A DNA stretch of 64,000 nucleotides from Elmis aenea. Taxonomy: Eukaryota; Arthropoda; Insecta; Coleoptera; Elmidae. Shown one piece after another: positions 21,671-33,205 of this stretch. Every line of letters starts with the position of its first letter. Positions within the stretch are counted from its first letter, which is position 1. The position numbers and the translations under genes are program-made. A model generated the notes under the pieces. The model worked only from the letters and a program-made list of their open reading frames with translations. It was not told the origin of the DNA and made no database searches. The DNA lies in NCBI GenBank assembly GCA_947652605.1, contig OX393576.1, positions 18,998,575 through 19,062,574 on the forward strand. Reading direction: 5' to 3'.

Positions 21671-22880
21671 AAAATACAAGTTAATCCCAGAAAATAGGCA
21701 ACTTCAGCGCCAATTATGCTGCGATATTTGCCTAGTTCTAGGGTTAACGTGGTTTAATCCAGGTTCAACTTACATGCAATCGGAACTAACAGTTCATCTT
21801 TATCAAAAATTAATAAACGTTTAGGCAGACAGATTGGAAGTCCATATAATGGATTCATTGTTCTAAATACAACTAGAGATGAAATTGTTTCGCCTTAAAT
21901 GTCGAGAAATTTGAATTATTGTTTTTTTTTTACTAAAATAGCTTCGCTTTGTAGATGAAAATTCATTATTAACTTATGTTGTCCTTGTAAATATATTTAA
22001 ATTTTGCGACCTTTTATTGGGCTAATGTATAAAAACACAAAGAATATAATACATCATTTTTTATACCTCTAGGGAGTTTTTTACTCTATACTACAAAGTT
22101 TTTTCACTATAAAACCGAACGTTTTAGATATCATGATTTAATGTCAGCTTTGAAGCTCATTTGACCACTTGGAATTGAAACGGTCAGTTTTGATCCAACT
22201 AAATGCCTAGGTCCAAGTGGAATTAGTTACAATTACACTGTGGTTGATTTAAACAGCAAAGATCCTGTTCACGATCTTAAACTTTGGTCGAAACATAACA
22301 GGGGAGGGTTAGCATTCACTAATTACTAGGTAACATCAGTTACAGCCAATCGATATTGCTATCAATTAATACTACACTTCCATAAATTAATAGAAACATT
22401 TTATTTTCAAGCGATATATTTACTCGTTACTCCTATTTAAAAAACTGATTTCCATCAACATTGTTTGGTAGGAATACCGTTGAAGTATTTGTTGAAATGA
22501 AATTATTAAACGTTTGCAAAAAGTCTTTAAACTAAATATTAAAAGATTTATTGATTGTACGAAAACATCTTTGTTTTTCATTTGTGTTATAGTAACTTTA
22601 TTGTCAATTAAGTCTTTTAATAGAGAAAATTACAAAGAATGGAATTTCATTGGATATAAACATACAATATACAGTTATTAATATCTATGAAGTGTAGTTT
22701 AATAATAATTAACTTTGTGCACATCATTTTACCAGTAAGTAATTTAAATTTAACGCACAATTTTTATTAATAAAGTTTATTTTACTTATTTAGTTACCTA
22801 GATAAACAAAAAAATTACATTGGTTTATGCAGCAATCACAATAATTATCAAAGTTTATCTTCTACTTTAATTTTTTTTAA
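21671..22880. other. AT-rich non-coding stretch
   Basis: No feature was recognised. Composition is uniform and AT-rich. Confidence 0.45.
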
Positions 22881-22884
22881 CCTT

Positions 22885-23235
22885 AACGCCTCTTGTAGGT
22901 GTAGGACTGTTTTTCTTCCGATGGATGTTGAATCTGTTTTTAAGTTTTCCTTCATATTTTGCTGTTTACCCAACTCTTTAATTCTACTCCTGTCTGTCGC
23001 TCTGTTTTTGACAGCTTGTTATATCAAAATATGCCCAATCAACTTATTTTTTGTTTTCTCGATTGATTTTATTATAAGTGTTGTTTCTTGGACTCTCTTA
23101 AAATTTCTTGATAGCTTAAATGATGATTCAGCTATGTTACTTTAAGAATTCTCTTATAGCCCCAACTCTCAAATGATTCCATCCTTTTTTTTCTTGCGTT
23201 CTTAACGTTTGAGTGTCTTATTTATTCCCACGCTC
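22885..23235 (-). pseudogene. Non-LTR retrotransposon 3' domain, minus strand
   Basis: Translated on the minus strand, the region gives RMESFESWGYKRILKVT, then YQEILRE, KNKLIGHI and further shifted pieces. This matches the EAFEMWCYRRMLKIsW..NeevL....LGHi block downstream of LINE reverse transcriptases. Several stops and shifts are present, and the RT core is absent. The plus-strand open frame at 22921-23145 is its shadow. Confidence 0.6.
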
Positions 23236-24360
23236 CGCACATGAAAACTAACGAGTTGTAAAGAAATTTTAGCAAAACAAAGTTAAGCCACTTGTATAGA
23301 TACGTCAAATACGGGTGGTATTTCAAATACAACATTTTGATTATTTAATTAATTTGTACAAACTTATTGCAATTATAAGACCAACTGGTATTTTTAAATT
23401 CAATATAACTTACTGGTGGCACACCTGATGGAGCATAGCATAGAATATACCGGACACGCCGTTTGACAATTACGGATCTAGAGTGCGTAAATGAAAATCT
23501 TGTATTTTCATTCAAAAACCCTGAAGTAATCTAATAATTTTTGAAGTTTTTCCAAGAAAGATCGTAGAATTGCTCGCTAGGATTCACTTAAATGAATTAA
23601 TCTTTAAGCAAACCGAACACGGTTCCAATTAAAAGCTAAATTATCGCTGGCCAATATTTTTCATTCGCATGAACCTACGTTTTAAGAATTTTGAACAGAT
23701 TCTATTTAATGCTACACTGAGCACATTGTATATGTTAGGAACATCGGTAGATACAGGTACGGCTTATGTGTCCCTTGAACCCCATTAAAGCTAACTAACG
23801 GCTTTCTTGTGATTAACCTTGCATTTATGCGTGTCTATCCAGAACTCCGCTTATTAATTAAAAAAATGGTTTAAACTGCTTAAAATTAATAATTTAACTG
23901 CAAATACATATTTTAAAAACGTTAACATTAAATATTTTAAGGTTATCGAACAAAATTTCGCAAATATTTGTTCATGGTTAAAAGTTTACAAAACCTTTCT
24001 TTTGGTTACTTTAGCGATAGCCTACTTTGTACAGTTTATTCTGTTAAAAGACGGGTTTTAAATGATAATTTTCTTTCCACTCGATCGACTCCATTCGCGG
24101 GGATGACAGAAACATCAGAAAAGCTTAAAATTTTCAAGACAGAAAAAACAGATGATGTGGGTGAAACATATACCAATAAATAAAACAAGATTACAATAAG
24201 TAAAATCTTTAATTTCTGACAAATTTAAAAATACGGTTGTTTTTTTGATTTTCCAAGTTATTTATAAAAACAGATATGACAAAAGATATATCGTTAGAAA
24301 CAAGAGAAAAAACACATTTCACTATTCCAAAGTCAACTTGCCCGTTTAAAACGTTTTATG
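23236..24360. other. AT-rich, probably single-copy non-coding DNA
   Basis: No transposon signatures were recognised. 23740-23880 is slightly less AT-rich and could be host non-coding sequence. Confidence 0.35.
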
Positions 24361-24415
24361 ACAAACTTTTTTTATCACTTATCATTTCTGAGATATTACC
24401 CCTTTCATTTCTTTT

Positions 24416-24523
24416 ATGGGCTGTCAAGTTGGATTGGAGTAGTTTGACGTGCTTTTTTAACCTCTTTTTAATGATAGGTATATCATATAACTACTCCAAA
24501 GCCAACTTGACGGCCCATAATAG
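24416..24523. repeat. Palindromic insert with GTCAAGTTGG arms
   Basis: atgggctgtcaagttggatt at 24416 and aagccaacttgacggcccat at about 24500 are inverted copies about 25 bp long, also pairing ggagtag with ctactcc. It is a small hairpin element. Confidence 0.65.
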
Positions 24524-24525
24524 TA

Positions 24526-24652
24526 TATTATATACCAAGGTAGAGAAGTCAACTATTATAGCCTGAGGGCTCAGATTAGATCACGAGGCGCGAAGCGCCG
24601 AGGGATGTAAGGGCCCGAAGGCTATAAGACTTCTCTACCGTGGTGTATATAC
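24526..24652. repeat. CpG-rich hairpin with GAGGCGCGAAGCGCCGAGG core
   Basis: tataccaaggtagagaagtc is mirrored by gacttctctaccgtggtgta. The centre contains gaggcgcgaagcgccgag, itself a strong small hairpin. It resembles in layout the palindrome at 41396-41513. Confidence 0.7.
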
Positions 24653-25270
24653 TATTTTTTTCACTACTAGTAAGACAAACCCATTTATGTTATGTACGCA
24701 CTTTCTAACCTAAAATATAAAAAGTTAAGTACCTATCTATTCTATAGAAATATTGAATCTGCGTGTTACTCATCTTGCTAAATCACTATTGTTATTAAAA
24801 AACATTGTTTTTAAGCGATGGTTTCATCTAAAATACTGACATTATTAAAACTTTTCTCTTTTTTACGTTGTGTCAATCGACGGTGTGGATATTGACAACC
24901 CAGACAACCGTCATATATTACGGCGCGAAAGTCGTGTTATTTAAATACACCAAAGTTTTTAAAATTAAATTAATTTATTTAAACAACGTTTTAAATGCTA
25001 AAATATCAATAAAGAGAATTTCTTTATCATACTAAATCGTCCTATAATTTTTTTTTCTTTAAAACTACAACAGCATTATCAAAAAATATAAATTTGTTCA
25101 TTATTCACCAGTGGTTAATAATGAAAAATTGTTTACCTGTAACCATGCATAGGTAGAGAAATTGAATTTCACGGCATTCTAATATACGTCATAATGCTAC
25201 GCTATATTACTAGTAGTGAAAAAAAGAAATGAAAGGGGTAATATCTCAGAAATGATAAGTGATAAAAAAA

Positions 25271-25884
25271 ATCTAAGATAATAGTTACATTTTACATAAA
25301 AAAGTATCTTCAGAAGGTACGAATAAAACTGATTTAACGATTAAGAGAAAAAAGTTATAAGAAAAAAAAACGACATTTTTGTATTTTTTGCTATAAAATC
25401 TGAAGTACGAGCAAATTTTTACTTTTATAAATTGATTGTGGCTTCTCTCACACTAAGGAATAATTCATCTAATTTAAACAAACCGGATCTCCTATAATAA
25501 GTGAGATCCCCATGCTGGAAATGTTATCTGGGACACCCTGTATACAATTCCTTTAAGTGTATAAAGATTTTTTTTTTTTATGGCAGTCAGTTCGTACTGA
25601 TCCTTCTCAAGACGGGGCTCTTAACCAGAGTAAGAATTTAAAACATAGCAAATACTGTATAAATGCTATGACTAGGGCCTGGTAAAGTATTGCTAGAAGA
25701 CAGGGGAACGACATAGCGAAGAGCTGCCGAATTTGGATCACCTTAACTTTTTTTAAATATAGGGATATAGACGTATTTTTAATAATAATATATAAAATGA
25801 AAAAAATATTATTATTTACATCTTCAAAATAATGTAATTTTTTTTAAAATACGATTTAAAACACTGAGAAATCAGCACATTAAA
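25271..25884. other. Non-coding stretch with one TACAGGGTG-type end
   Basis: An isolated gggacaccctgtataca end lies near 25531. 25580-25760 is less AT-rich, with no recognised coding content. Confidence 0.35.
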
Positions 25885-25908
25885 AATATGCCATCGCATC
25901 GGTCCAAT

Positions 25909-26076
25909 TTAAAAAACCTTATTTCCCAGGATGGACCACCAACCACCTATACAATTTCCTTTAACGCAATTGAAGCAAAAGTGCTTTTTGATTTTTGAAC
26001 TCACTCCAGCATACTGTGTATGGACCCAAGTATGACATTTTATGCACTGTATTATTTCTTCCTTTGTTTCCTCACA
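25909..26076 (-). pseudogene. pogo-type transposase C-terminal Cys/His tail
   Basis: The minus frame reads CEETKEEIIQCIKCHTWVH, TQYAGVSSKIKKHF and CFNCVKGN. This is the C-x2-C..W-x-H..C-A-G-V..F-C-x2-C pattern of the PHD-like tail found on many insect pogo/jerky-like transposases. One cysteine of the CAGV motif is changed to tyrosine. The upstream coding is cut off by the foldback element that begins at 26077. Confidence 0.6.
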
Positions 26077-27062
26077 TACAGGGTGTCCCAATTATACACC
26101 GCCAAAAAGTAGGTGCATATGTCTGAGTGAAAATGATGACCATTTGTCAAATATTTTGTTATTCGAAAATGCTTCCTTTCAAAGTTAGAGACCTCCAAGG
26201 TTGCAAGAAAAAAAAAATGAAAAAATCGATTACGTCCTAGCCGTTTAAGCTAGAGCTATCAAATTTGGCCGAAATGTTTAGGTGTTTCCTATTGACTTTG
26301 TGGGATAATTAGAAAGAAAACACGTAATTGGAAGTATGATTTATAGTCAGGTCATCCGCTTACTATCTTCAGAATTGTTTTCTCTGGAATAAAATTGAAA
26401 ATGTCATTCGTCCATAAGAAAGTACGACTTAAGAGGAAAAAATTCGTCCCTCTTTGTTTTTTGCTGTAAACGTAGCCGTTTTCGAGAAACGAGAAACGCT
26501 AAAGATGCATCGACAAACTCTGTTTATACCTACACCTCAGGTTAGGTTATGAACAAGCCTTAAGTCAAGCATGACATTAGCCAACTAAGTTTAGTAAAAA
26601 AAAGATTTGAGGTTTATAAACAGAGTTTGTCGATGCATCTTTAGCACTAATTTTCTCGAAAACGGCTACGTTTACAGCAAAAAACAAAGAGGGGCGAATT
26701 TTTTCCTCTTAAGTCGTACTTTCTTATGGACGAATGACATTTTCAATTTTATTCCAGAGAAAAAAATTCTGAAGATAGTAAGCGGATGACCTGACTATAA
26801 ATCATACTTCCAATTACGTGTTTTCTTCTAATTATCCCTCAAAGTCAATGGGAAACACCTAAACATTTCGGCCGTTTGATGGTTCTAGCTTAAACGGCTA
26901 GGACGTATTCGATTTTTTGTTTTTTTTTTTCTTGCAACTTTGGAGGTCTCTAACTTTGAAAGGAAGCATTTTCGGATAACAAAATATTTGACAAATGGTC
27001 ATCATTTTCACTCAGGAATATGCACCTACTTTTGGGCAGTGTATGATTGGGACACCCTGTAT
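26077..27062. repeat. Long foldback element, 986 bp, arms about 450 bp
   Basis: The ends are TACAGGGTGTCCCAAT at 26077 and ATTGGGACACCCTGTA ending 27062. The two arms (26077-26528 and 26613-27062) match along their whole length at roughly 95% by eye, round a loop of about 85 bp. No transposase frame was seen. TA is present at both ends, which fits Tc1/mariner-type mobilisation. Transcription through it would give a long double-stranded RNA. Confidence 0.92.
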
Positions 27063-27184
27063 AATACAAAACCATGTGGTCTTAGTTTTTATTCTCCTTT
27101 CAACATGTTAATTTTTGATATTTCGTATAATATAACCTTTCAGTTCAATCTATCAAATAGGTTTTGAACTACCTACAGTTAGTT

Positions 27185-27865
27185 AAAGCGCAACATGCGT
27201 GCTGCAATTGCTTGCTCTGGAACAAATACGAGTTCGACACCAATTTCTCAGCAGTGTGTGGACCCGTTTTTGACAAACCTTAGCAAATTTTTGCGGAGGT
27301 TGATCACTACAGATAAAATATAGGTTCATCACTGCACATCAAAAATGAAAGAACAATCCAGACAATGGAAGCACAAAGATTATTTGTCGTGAGAAAGGCA
27401 AAGATGATTATTTTAGCTGAAAAGGTATAGCGTCAATTATTTTAGGACTCAAAGCGTATAATTATGATTGGTTACTTTCCAAGGCCTTAGGCTATAATTG
27501 AGCAGTATTATGCTAACATATCGAACCGATTAAAACACTAAATTATTGTAAAAGTTCCAGGTTTAGCGAGAAAAAGATGCTCGTTTATCACTGGTCCCGT
27601 ATTGCAACAGCCACAAATTAAGAAAAGAGCTTTGAAATCATTTCGCGTATTTTTCAGTTTTTACCACTTTAGACTATCAACTGTTTTCAAATTTGTAAAA
27701 GCACTCAGCAAGACAAAAGTTTTGATCGAATGAGGAGGTTATAGCAGCTTTAGAAGCTTAATCTGCAGACCTGGACAAATCGGTCAGGTGAGGTTGGAAC
27801 ATCGTTGAAATACAAACATTGTACATACATCGAGGAGATAATTTAATTAAGTAGACTACTTGTTA
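27185..27865 (+). pseudogene. mariner transposase relic, middle to C-terminus
   Basis: In shifting frames the strand reads KFLRRLITTDKI (first catalytic Asp region, TTDE degraded), SKMKEQSRQWKHKDYLS, KAKM, then DSKRIIMIGYF, EQYYANISNRLK and VPGLARKRCSF. The family pattern is FLRRFVTTDETW..QSRQW..K..FWDSKGI..IDYL..QYYANLLDRLK..RPGLARK. It ends with LKYKHCTYIEEI-like residues where RWxKCIxxxGDYIEK is expected. The D,D34D C-terminal Asp block is lost. It is heavily mutated. Confidence 0.7.
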
Positions 27866-29370
27866 TTAGGTTGTCGTTTTTGTTGTAAATAAAGAAACCA
27901 CAAACATTTTTTCAAACACATTTGATTTAAGTTAATTAAATATGCTAAAGCAAAAAGATTTTATTTAAGGCTTTAATATTTCATTTCAGTAAATTTTAAT
28001 GAAAGTGTTAGTGATATACTCCGCGGAAAAGTAAAAAGGTTTCTATTAATATCTGTTACCACATAAATTCGTAATTTTAAAGTGGTTCTTTTTTGATTTA
28101 AACCATTTTTAAGGCACGTTTTAAAAGCACTTTCAGACAACAGAATCTCAGATGGATAAAGAAAATCAACAAGAGTACTTATAAAAGAATGTACAGAAAA
28201 ACTGGAAAATGAAACAAAATATTACACAAGTTTTAATTGCTAAACTTTATCTTTTGCTAAGTAATGAATGTTCCGAGTGCTGTAGAATTAAGTACAAAAC
28301 AGCTTTATACAATAAGTTAATCTTTTTATTTTCAAAGTAATAAAGATTTACTTTTAAAAGTTCTGCCAATATGTACTGCACCAAAACATCACTTTATATA
28401 TAGTATGTAATTACGTATTTGGCGCTGTATTCAGTAATTTGGGTTGAATGTAAGTGTATGAGTTATTTCAAAAGATAATTATGTAAAATTTTAATTCATT
28501 GACGTTTTACCAGCGCACAGATTCGGTATTAGAAATAAGCAAACAAAAAATTTCTTCTTACGAAGCAATGCGAAGCCGTGAAACTGGTTAATGGTAAAAC
28601 AAAATGTTAATTTAAACACACATTTTGTATTGTTATATTATTAAAGAAATAATAAAAACGATTTTAAACAAATCTAAAAAATTAGTATTGCGCGACTGTA
28701 GAGACTAGTAAGCTCGAGCAATTTGTTTCTATTGACAACATAACTTTCAAAATAAAGTGATTCCGCTTTCAATCACCGGCGTTCTACAAATTTGTAATTG
28801 GTCTGGTTTATTGCGTACCCTAAGGATATTATGTTTAATGGCATCTATTATTAATTACCATTTACCAATGTATTTGATTCCTACTCCATAACTAAAATCC
28901 TTTTGAGTAATTACCTCTATTATCGTGTTTCGTATCAATAGAATACACATACATAAAATATATTTACCATGCGAAATTACAGAATATACATATAATTTAC
29001 ATGTAAATTATTTAAAGCATTCTGCATGCTTTATTAAGTAAATTCCATTTTTAAAACAATACATTACGTTACTAATTCAATCAATTTTTACAATTGTAAT
29101 GTGTTTTTTGATAAATAGGTTGACTTAATACAACCTTTCGTAGAAATAAAGGAGTTTTTTTTTTAAGGAAAAGATAATACGGCCATGATGCGGAAATGTT
29201 GTCGTCGAAATATTTATCCTTCATAGGATCATGAGAAGGCAAGTTATAGCGCCCAAAGTGACAGTAGTTTTTGAACATGGATCTAAAAATTAACATAGAA
29301 CAAGGAGCCAACAGTTATTGTTGTTGTAAACTTGACAAAACATTTACCGAAAGGCATCAATTGATGCAGA
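27866..29370. other. AT-rich, probably single-copy non-coding DNA
   Basis: No repeat ends were identified. A minus-strand open frame at 29081-29311 has no domain I can name. Confidence 0.4.
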
Positions 29371-29374
29371 AAGT

Positions 29375-30145
29375 GTATAGCGATAATTGTCAATCTCGTA
29401 CACAAGTTTAAATTGTTTTTTGCAGACGACGAACAGGATGCTGAATACATGATAAAAAAATTAATAGAAATTTGACAAGTGGGGTTTGGATATCAATGTT
29501 GAAATAACGAAATACTGGTAATGGGAAATAGTGGTAGACATTATATCCTCAAAGGGAAAAATAAAAATTGTCGATGATTACAAATATCCAGAAGTAACCT
29601 AAACTTCAGATGGAATGGATATCAAAGACATCTTAAATAAACTAGAAAAAGGGAGAGCAATAACTTGAAAATTAAATTCAGTATTATGGAGCAAAAGTAT
29701 TTCCTCGAAAACCAAAACCATAAATGTTTTGTACGAAGTTGTGCTATATACGGAGGTGTAGACCATGTTTAAATATTTAAAAAGAGAAAGTTAGAAAAAT
29801 GGAAATTAACTTTTCGAGAAGGTCTTGCCAACTGACAATTATGGATAAAGTAAGAAACGAAGTCATACGAAATAGAGTAAATTCAGTAAAGAGTCTGACC
29901 GATATAATTGAAGAATTACAACTAATTTGGTACGGTCATCTAATCTAAACACATCAAACACTGACTGGATTCCATCTAGAAGAAGAAAAAGAGAAAGACC
30001 GACAATGAGATGGATAGATGGCGTAAAAATAGCAATAGACAAAAGGAACTTAAAGGATAATGACTTGAAGAATAAGAAGGGATGGCGTTTAGGATACGGT
30101 AGACGGCAGCCAGCTGTAAGAAAACTGTTGTATATATGAATATTA
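29375..30145 (+). pseudogene. Non-LTR retrotransposon: RT end and 3' tail
   Basis: FADDEQDAEYMIKKLIEI opens the relic with the catalytic (F)ADD box. It is followed by NNEILVMG, DDYKYPEVT (YLG-like motif), DIKDILNKLEKGRAI, LYEVVLYTEV (the LY..VLLYGS motif), RNEVIRNRV and LQLIWYGHLI. The C-terminus reads RERPTMRWIDGVKIAIDKRN and WRLGYGRRQPA, matching the GRPRxxW..WRLGxxRRxP end of an insect LINE group. Frequent stops and shifts; the endonuclease and most of the RT are missing. Confidence 0.8.
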
Positions 30146-30919
30146 GATTTGCGACAGATCGGTAAAACATCAACGACGAATCCAGAAAAGAACGAAAAAA
30201 AAATTGAAAATGTGCGCGAAGAAATCAAAATTCAGCTAAAGCCGTCTGTACGATTGTTACCTAGATAATGAGCTAGGATTATCAAAAGACACAACTTAGC
30301 GCATTTTGACAGGGCATTTACCACTTCGCACGGTTTATACACGGCTTATTCGTCACACAATGACTGATTACCAAAAATTGGATATACCGGATGTAAACAA
30401 CGTGTGGTACACCCCCTTTTTTCTTTAGTTTTGATTTTAGATTAATGAAATTTTAGACATACTATGATATGTGCAAAAAACCGGATTTTTTCAGCACATG
30501 CACACAATTGTTTCACTTCCGGTTTCGCCGGAAATTACCCTAACTTTGTTATTGTAAATAGAACACCCTGTATATATCTACATTTTTGGACAGAGGAAGC
30601 GATTTTGGATACAACTGCACTAATTTAGTTAATTTTTATAACCCCTAATAACTTTTGAACCAAAGTTTAATTTTTTATTAAGTTTTAATTTAGTGACTGT
30701 GTAATCATTTTTCTACCACCGCAATGACATACAAACATGTAAACAAGCATTTGTTTGTTTCCACAGCGATCTTTCTTAGCACTTTTGTTTTTGTTTTGAA
30801 CGATTTGTTTTGTTGCAGTTATGCACGGTGTACTGCGATTAACAGGATCTCTTAATAAATCTTTACAATAATTTGAAGTTTTTGAAGCAAACTTTTAATA
30901 AAAATACAAGTTATTAGTA

Positions 30920-32195
30920 GGGTAATTCCGGGAGAGATGCCCCACCGGGGGAGATGGCAAAGTGCCCAAATTCACTTAGTTTGTAATATAGGGAGCTGTG
31001 TGTTCTACAGTAAGTTTGTTAGAACCACACGTTTAGAAGTAGCGCTGTGCTGTGAAAATAAAGTTTAAGAAAGGTAAGTTATCAAGTTTAAACTTTTTTT
31101 AGCAGGCTTGAAAATGTTTACATAATTACTCTAGTGCTTGTATATTTTTAATGCAATTAGGTGGATGGGCGATTTTAGTAGCATTTATTACGCTAGTATA
31201 AGGTTATGGAACGGGCTATATTTCAATCCTTTCCCGCGCATAGTTTCTGTAATATAAGGTGGGGCATCTAACCCGATATTTGGGATAGATGGCACAATAT
31301 AACTCGGGTGAGACGCCTCACGACCTGATGAAAAATTTAATACTAATATTCATAAATATGATCGTTATATATGTGTAATGTAATTGCCTAATACCTGAGC
31401 CCCGACCCGGTCCAACTTCATCATCTGATCATCGATCGCCTGAGTCACAACCTGGACCATCTTCAGCACCTGATCAACCTCCCTCTGCTGAAAAAATACT
31501 TGAAAAGATCTCACCCTTGCCGACAATTCCTGTAGGATTAAAGAAACGGGGTAGAAATATTGCGACTATACTAACTTCATCAGAGAACATCGAAAAGGCA
31601 AAATTGTTAAAACAACGACTAACAAAACGTAAAGGTTTAGTAAAACCCAGCTGTGCTCCAAAACCTGTCAAAAAATCCAAGCCTTCAGTGTCTTCATCTG
31701 AGTCAGACGAAGAGTATGAAGTCGAAGAAGACAGTGATAACGACATTAATGATGAATTCAACGAGAATGAGTGTTGGATGTCTTGAGGATTAACACACCA
31801 CAACCCGTTCAGATGATTGGATCCAGTGTGTTTATTGCAATCGCTGGATGCACGAAAACTGCAGAAAATATAAAAACATTGTGACCTAGTGGAAAGCATC
31901 GCCGAAAGACGATTTAAAAAATTAAATGATATATTTCTGTGTTCCTTTTTATACCAAAAAAATTATTTTAGTTTGTGCCATCTATCCCTGACAGGTTGGA
32001 ATAGATGGCAAAATACAATTTTTACTAATTTTTGTTTGTTATTGTTTAAATGTGTTATAGTTTCAAGTATTTGTGCTGAAAAAGTTTAAATACACTTTAC
32101 TCAAACTACCACATAGTTTGTTTCCGATATAACAAATTTTCTTTAAAAAAAAAATAATTTTTACCAATTGTGGGGCATCTCTCCCGGACTTACCC
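30920..32195 (+). mobile_element. pogo-superfamily element, 1,276 bp, TA duplication
   Basis: It is flanked by TA at 30918-30919 and 32196-32197. The terminal repeats are gggtaattccgggagagatg followed by cccca, with the reverse end identical except T to G at base 7 (24 of 25). The paralogous site at 52.68 kb (atcgataccaataac, reversed) lacks the insertion, confirming the boundaries. Subterminal motifs of the type AGATGGCA recur at 30953, 31287 and 32002. Only transposase C-terminal coding remains, so it is non-autonomous. Confidence 0.93.
31385..31886 (+). pseudogene. pogo/jerky-like transposase C-terminal region
   Basis: An open frame from about 31385 to the stop at 31786 gives a proline/serine-rich linker (PEPRPGPTSSSDHRSPESQP). 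Then come IPVGLKKRGRNIATILTSSE, a KLLKQRLTKRKG block and an acidic patch SSSESDEEYEVEEDSDND. In another frame, 31815-31886 reads DDWIQCVYCNRWMHENC, the PHD-like C-x2-C..W-M-H-x2-C tail of insect pogo transposases. The DDE domain and the N-terminal HTH are gone. Acceptor-like sequence precedes the linker, so it may have been a last exon. Confidence 0.75.
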
Positions 32196-32717
32196 TATCG
32201 ATGGATTCGTTAGAAAATGCTCCATTTAAATAACCGCTTGTATCACCATTTAAAAAATTGACTTTTTGTCAAAAAAACCGATTCCGCAACCTTCAAAGCC
32301 GATTAAAGTAAATCAAATGTCGATTAAAATGTACAAAAACATTTTTTGGACAATTGTTGACAAATAAATTCAATTTTTGCAGGTCAGGGCACGCTTAATA
32401 AAAAATAAAATTTTGTTTCAAAAATTATTTGAGGTCATAAAAATTAACCAAAATAGTACAATTGTATCCAAAATTGCTGCCTCTTCCAAAAAATGTAAAA
32501 ATATACAGAGTGTTCCATTTAAAATAACAAAGTTGGGCTTATTTCCGGCGAAACCGGAAGTGAAACAATTATGTGCATGTGATAAAAAAAAACGGTTTCT
32601 TGCACATATTATGCGTCTAAAATTTCATTTATCCAAAAATAAAACTAAAGAAAAAAGGGAAGATACCACACTTCATTTACACCCGGTATGTAATCGATAA
32701 TTGCAAAAATCATTAAA

Positions 32718-33205
32718 ACCACCCGCAAAGATCCAAAATTCCACAAATTGATTGTTTCTGGTGGCGAGATGTAGTGTTTTCAATACGATTCCGAAACGAA
32801 GCGACGAAGTGTTGAATGGAAGTTGCCAGAAGAAAAAAATTCGAAAAACTGCCGCTTGCAGAAGTCAAAACTAAGGACAATGCTCATCTGTTTCTACAAT
32901 TGGATCGGAATTATTGTTCCGGAGGGTCACACAGTTAATGAATGCTAACTTTTACTCGGGCCTTATGAAGCGTTTTGTTAGAAGTATTCGTTGTGTTCGG
33001 CTTCAATATCATAAACCTGGCAGTTAGATTCTTAACAGCATTTTACAAATCGACAAAAAACGGTCTTTTAATGCATAAGTTAACTGTGCAAATCGTGTTA
33101 TCGCCGCAGAGCGATGTATTTTGAAGTAAATAACATCAAACCCATAAAATTGCCTGTTTTTTGTTGTTTTTAAAAAGTTTGGTTAAATTTACGACATACC
33201 TTGTA
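32718..33205 (+). pseudogene. mariner transposase relic with 3' end
   Basis: The reading frame gives VSGGEM-CFQYDSETKRRSVEW (degenerate GDESW.yqYDPETKRqS.eW), then KLRTMLICFYNWIGIIVPEGHTVNE, and after a gap NRVIAAERCIF. These are mariner catalytic-domain blocks between the first and second Asp, plus the C-terminus. A deletion removed the second and third Asp regions. The 3' end (ttgttgtttttaaaaagttt .. cataccttgta) matches the 14.8-15.15 kb relic, so they are family members. Confidence 0.75.

Larger units (their letters stand above)
24365..25270. repeat. Foldback element with nested palindromes in its left arm
   Basis: ttatcacttatcatttctga and the following atattacccctttcattt at about 24372 are mirrored at 25220-25265. 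The left arm is interrupted after catttctttt by about 240 bp and resumes at tttttcactactagta (24655), which the right arm carries uninterrupted (tactagtagtgaaaaa). The interruption holds two small palindromic elements. Confidence 0.7.
30385..32688 (-). repeat. TACCGGG repeat, full copy carrying a pogo-like insertion
   Basis: The ends are taccggatgtaaa and acacccggta. Outside the insertion, 30385-30919 and 32196-32688 together match the reverse complement of the intact copy at 52200-53216 (1,026 versus 1,017 bp). About 300-bp outer arms are inverted copies of one another, with a unique centre containing cattgcggtggtagaaaaat (reversed here). No coding frame belongs to this family. Confidence 0.88.

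Noticed and set aside
29081..29311. Minus-strand frame with a faint piggyBac-like look (MLIFRSMFKNYCHFGRYN)
   Set aside because: No catalytic motif or TTAA-flanked ends nearby; the similarity is too weak to call.
31474..31899. 141-codon minus-strand open frame
   Set aside because: It is the shadow of the pogo-type linker and acidic tail read on the plus strand.
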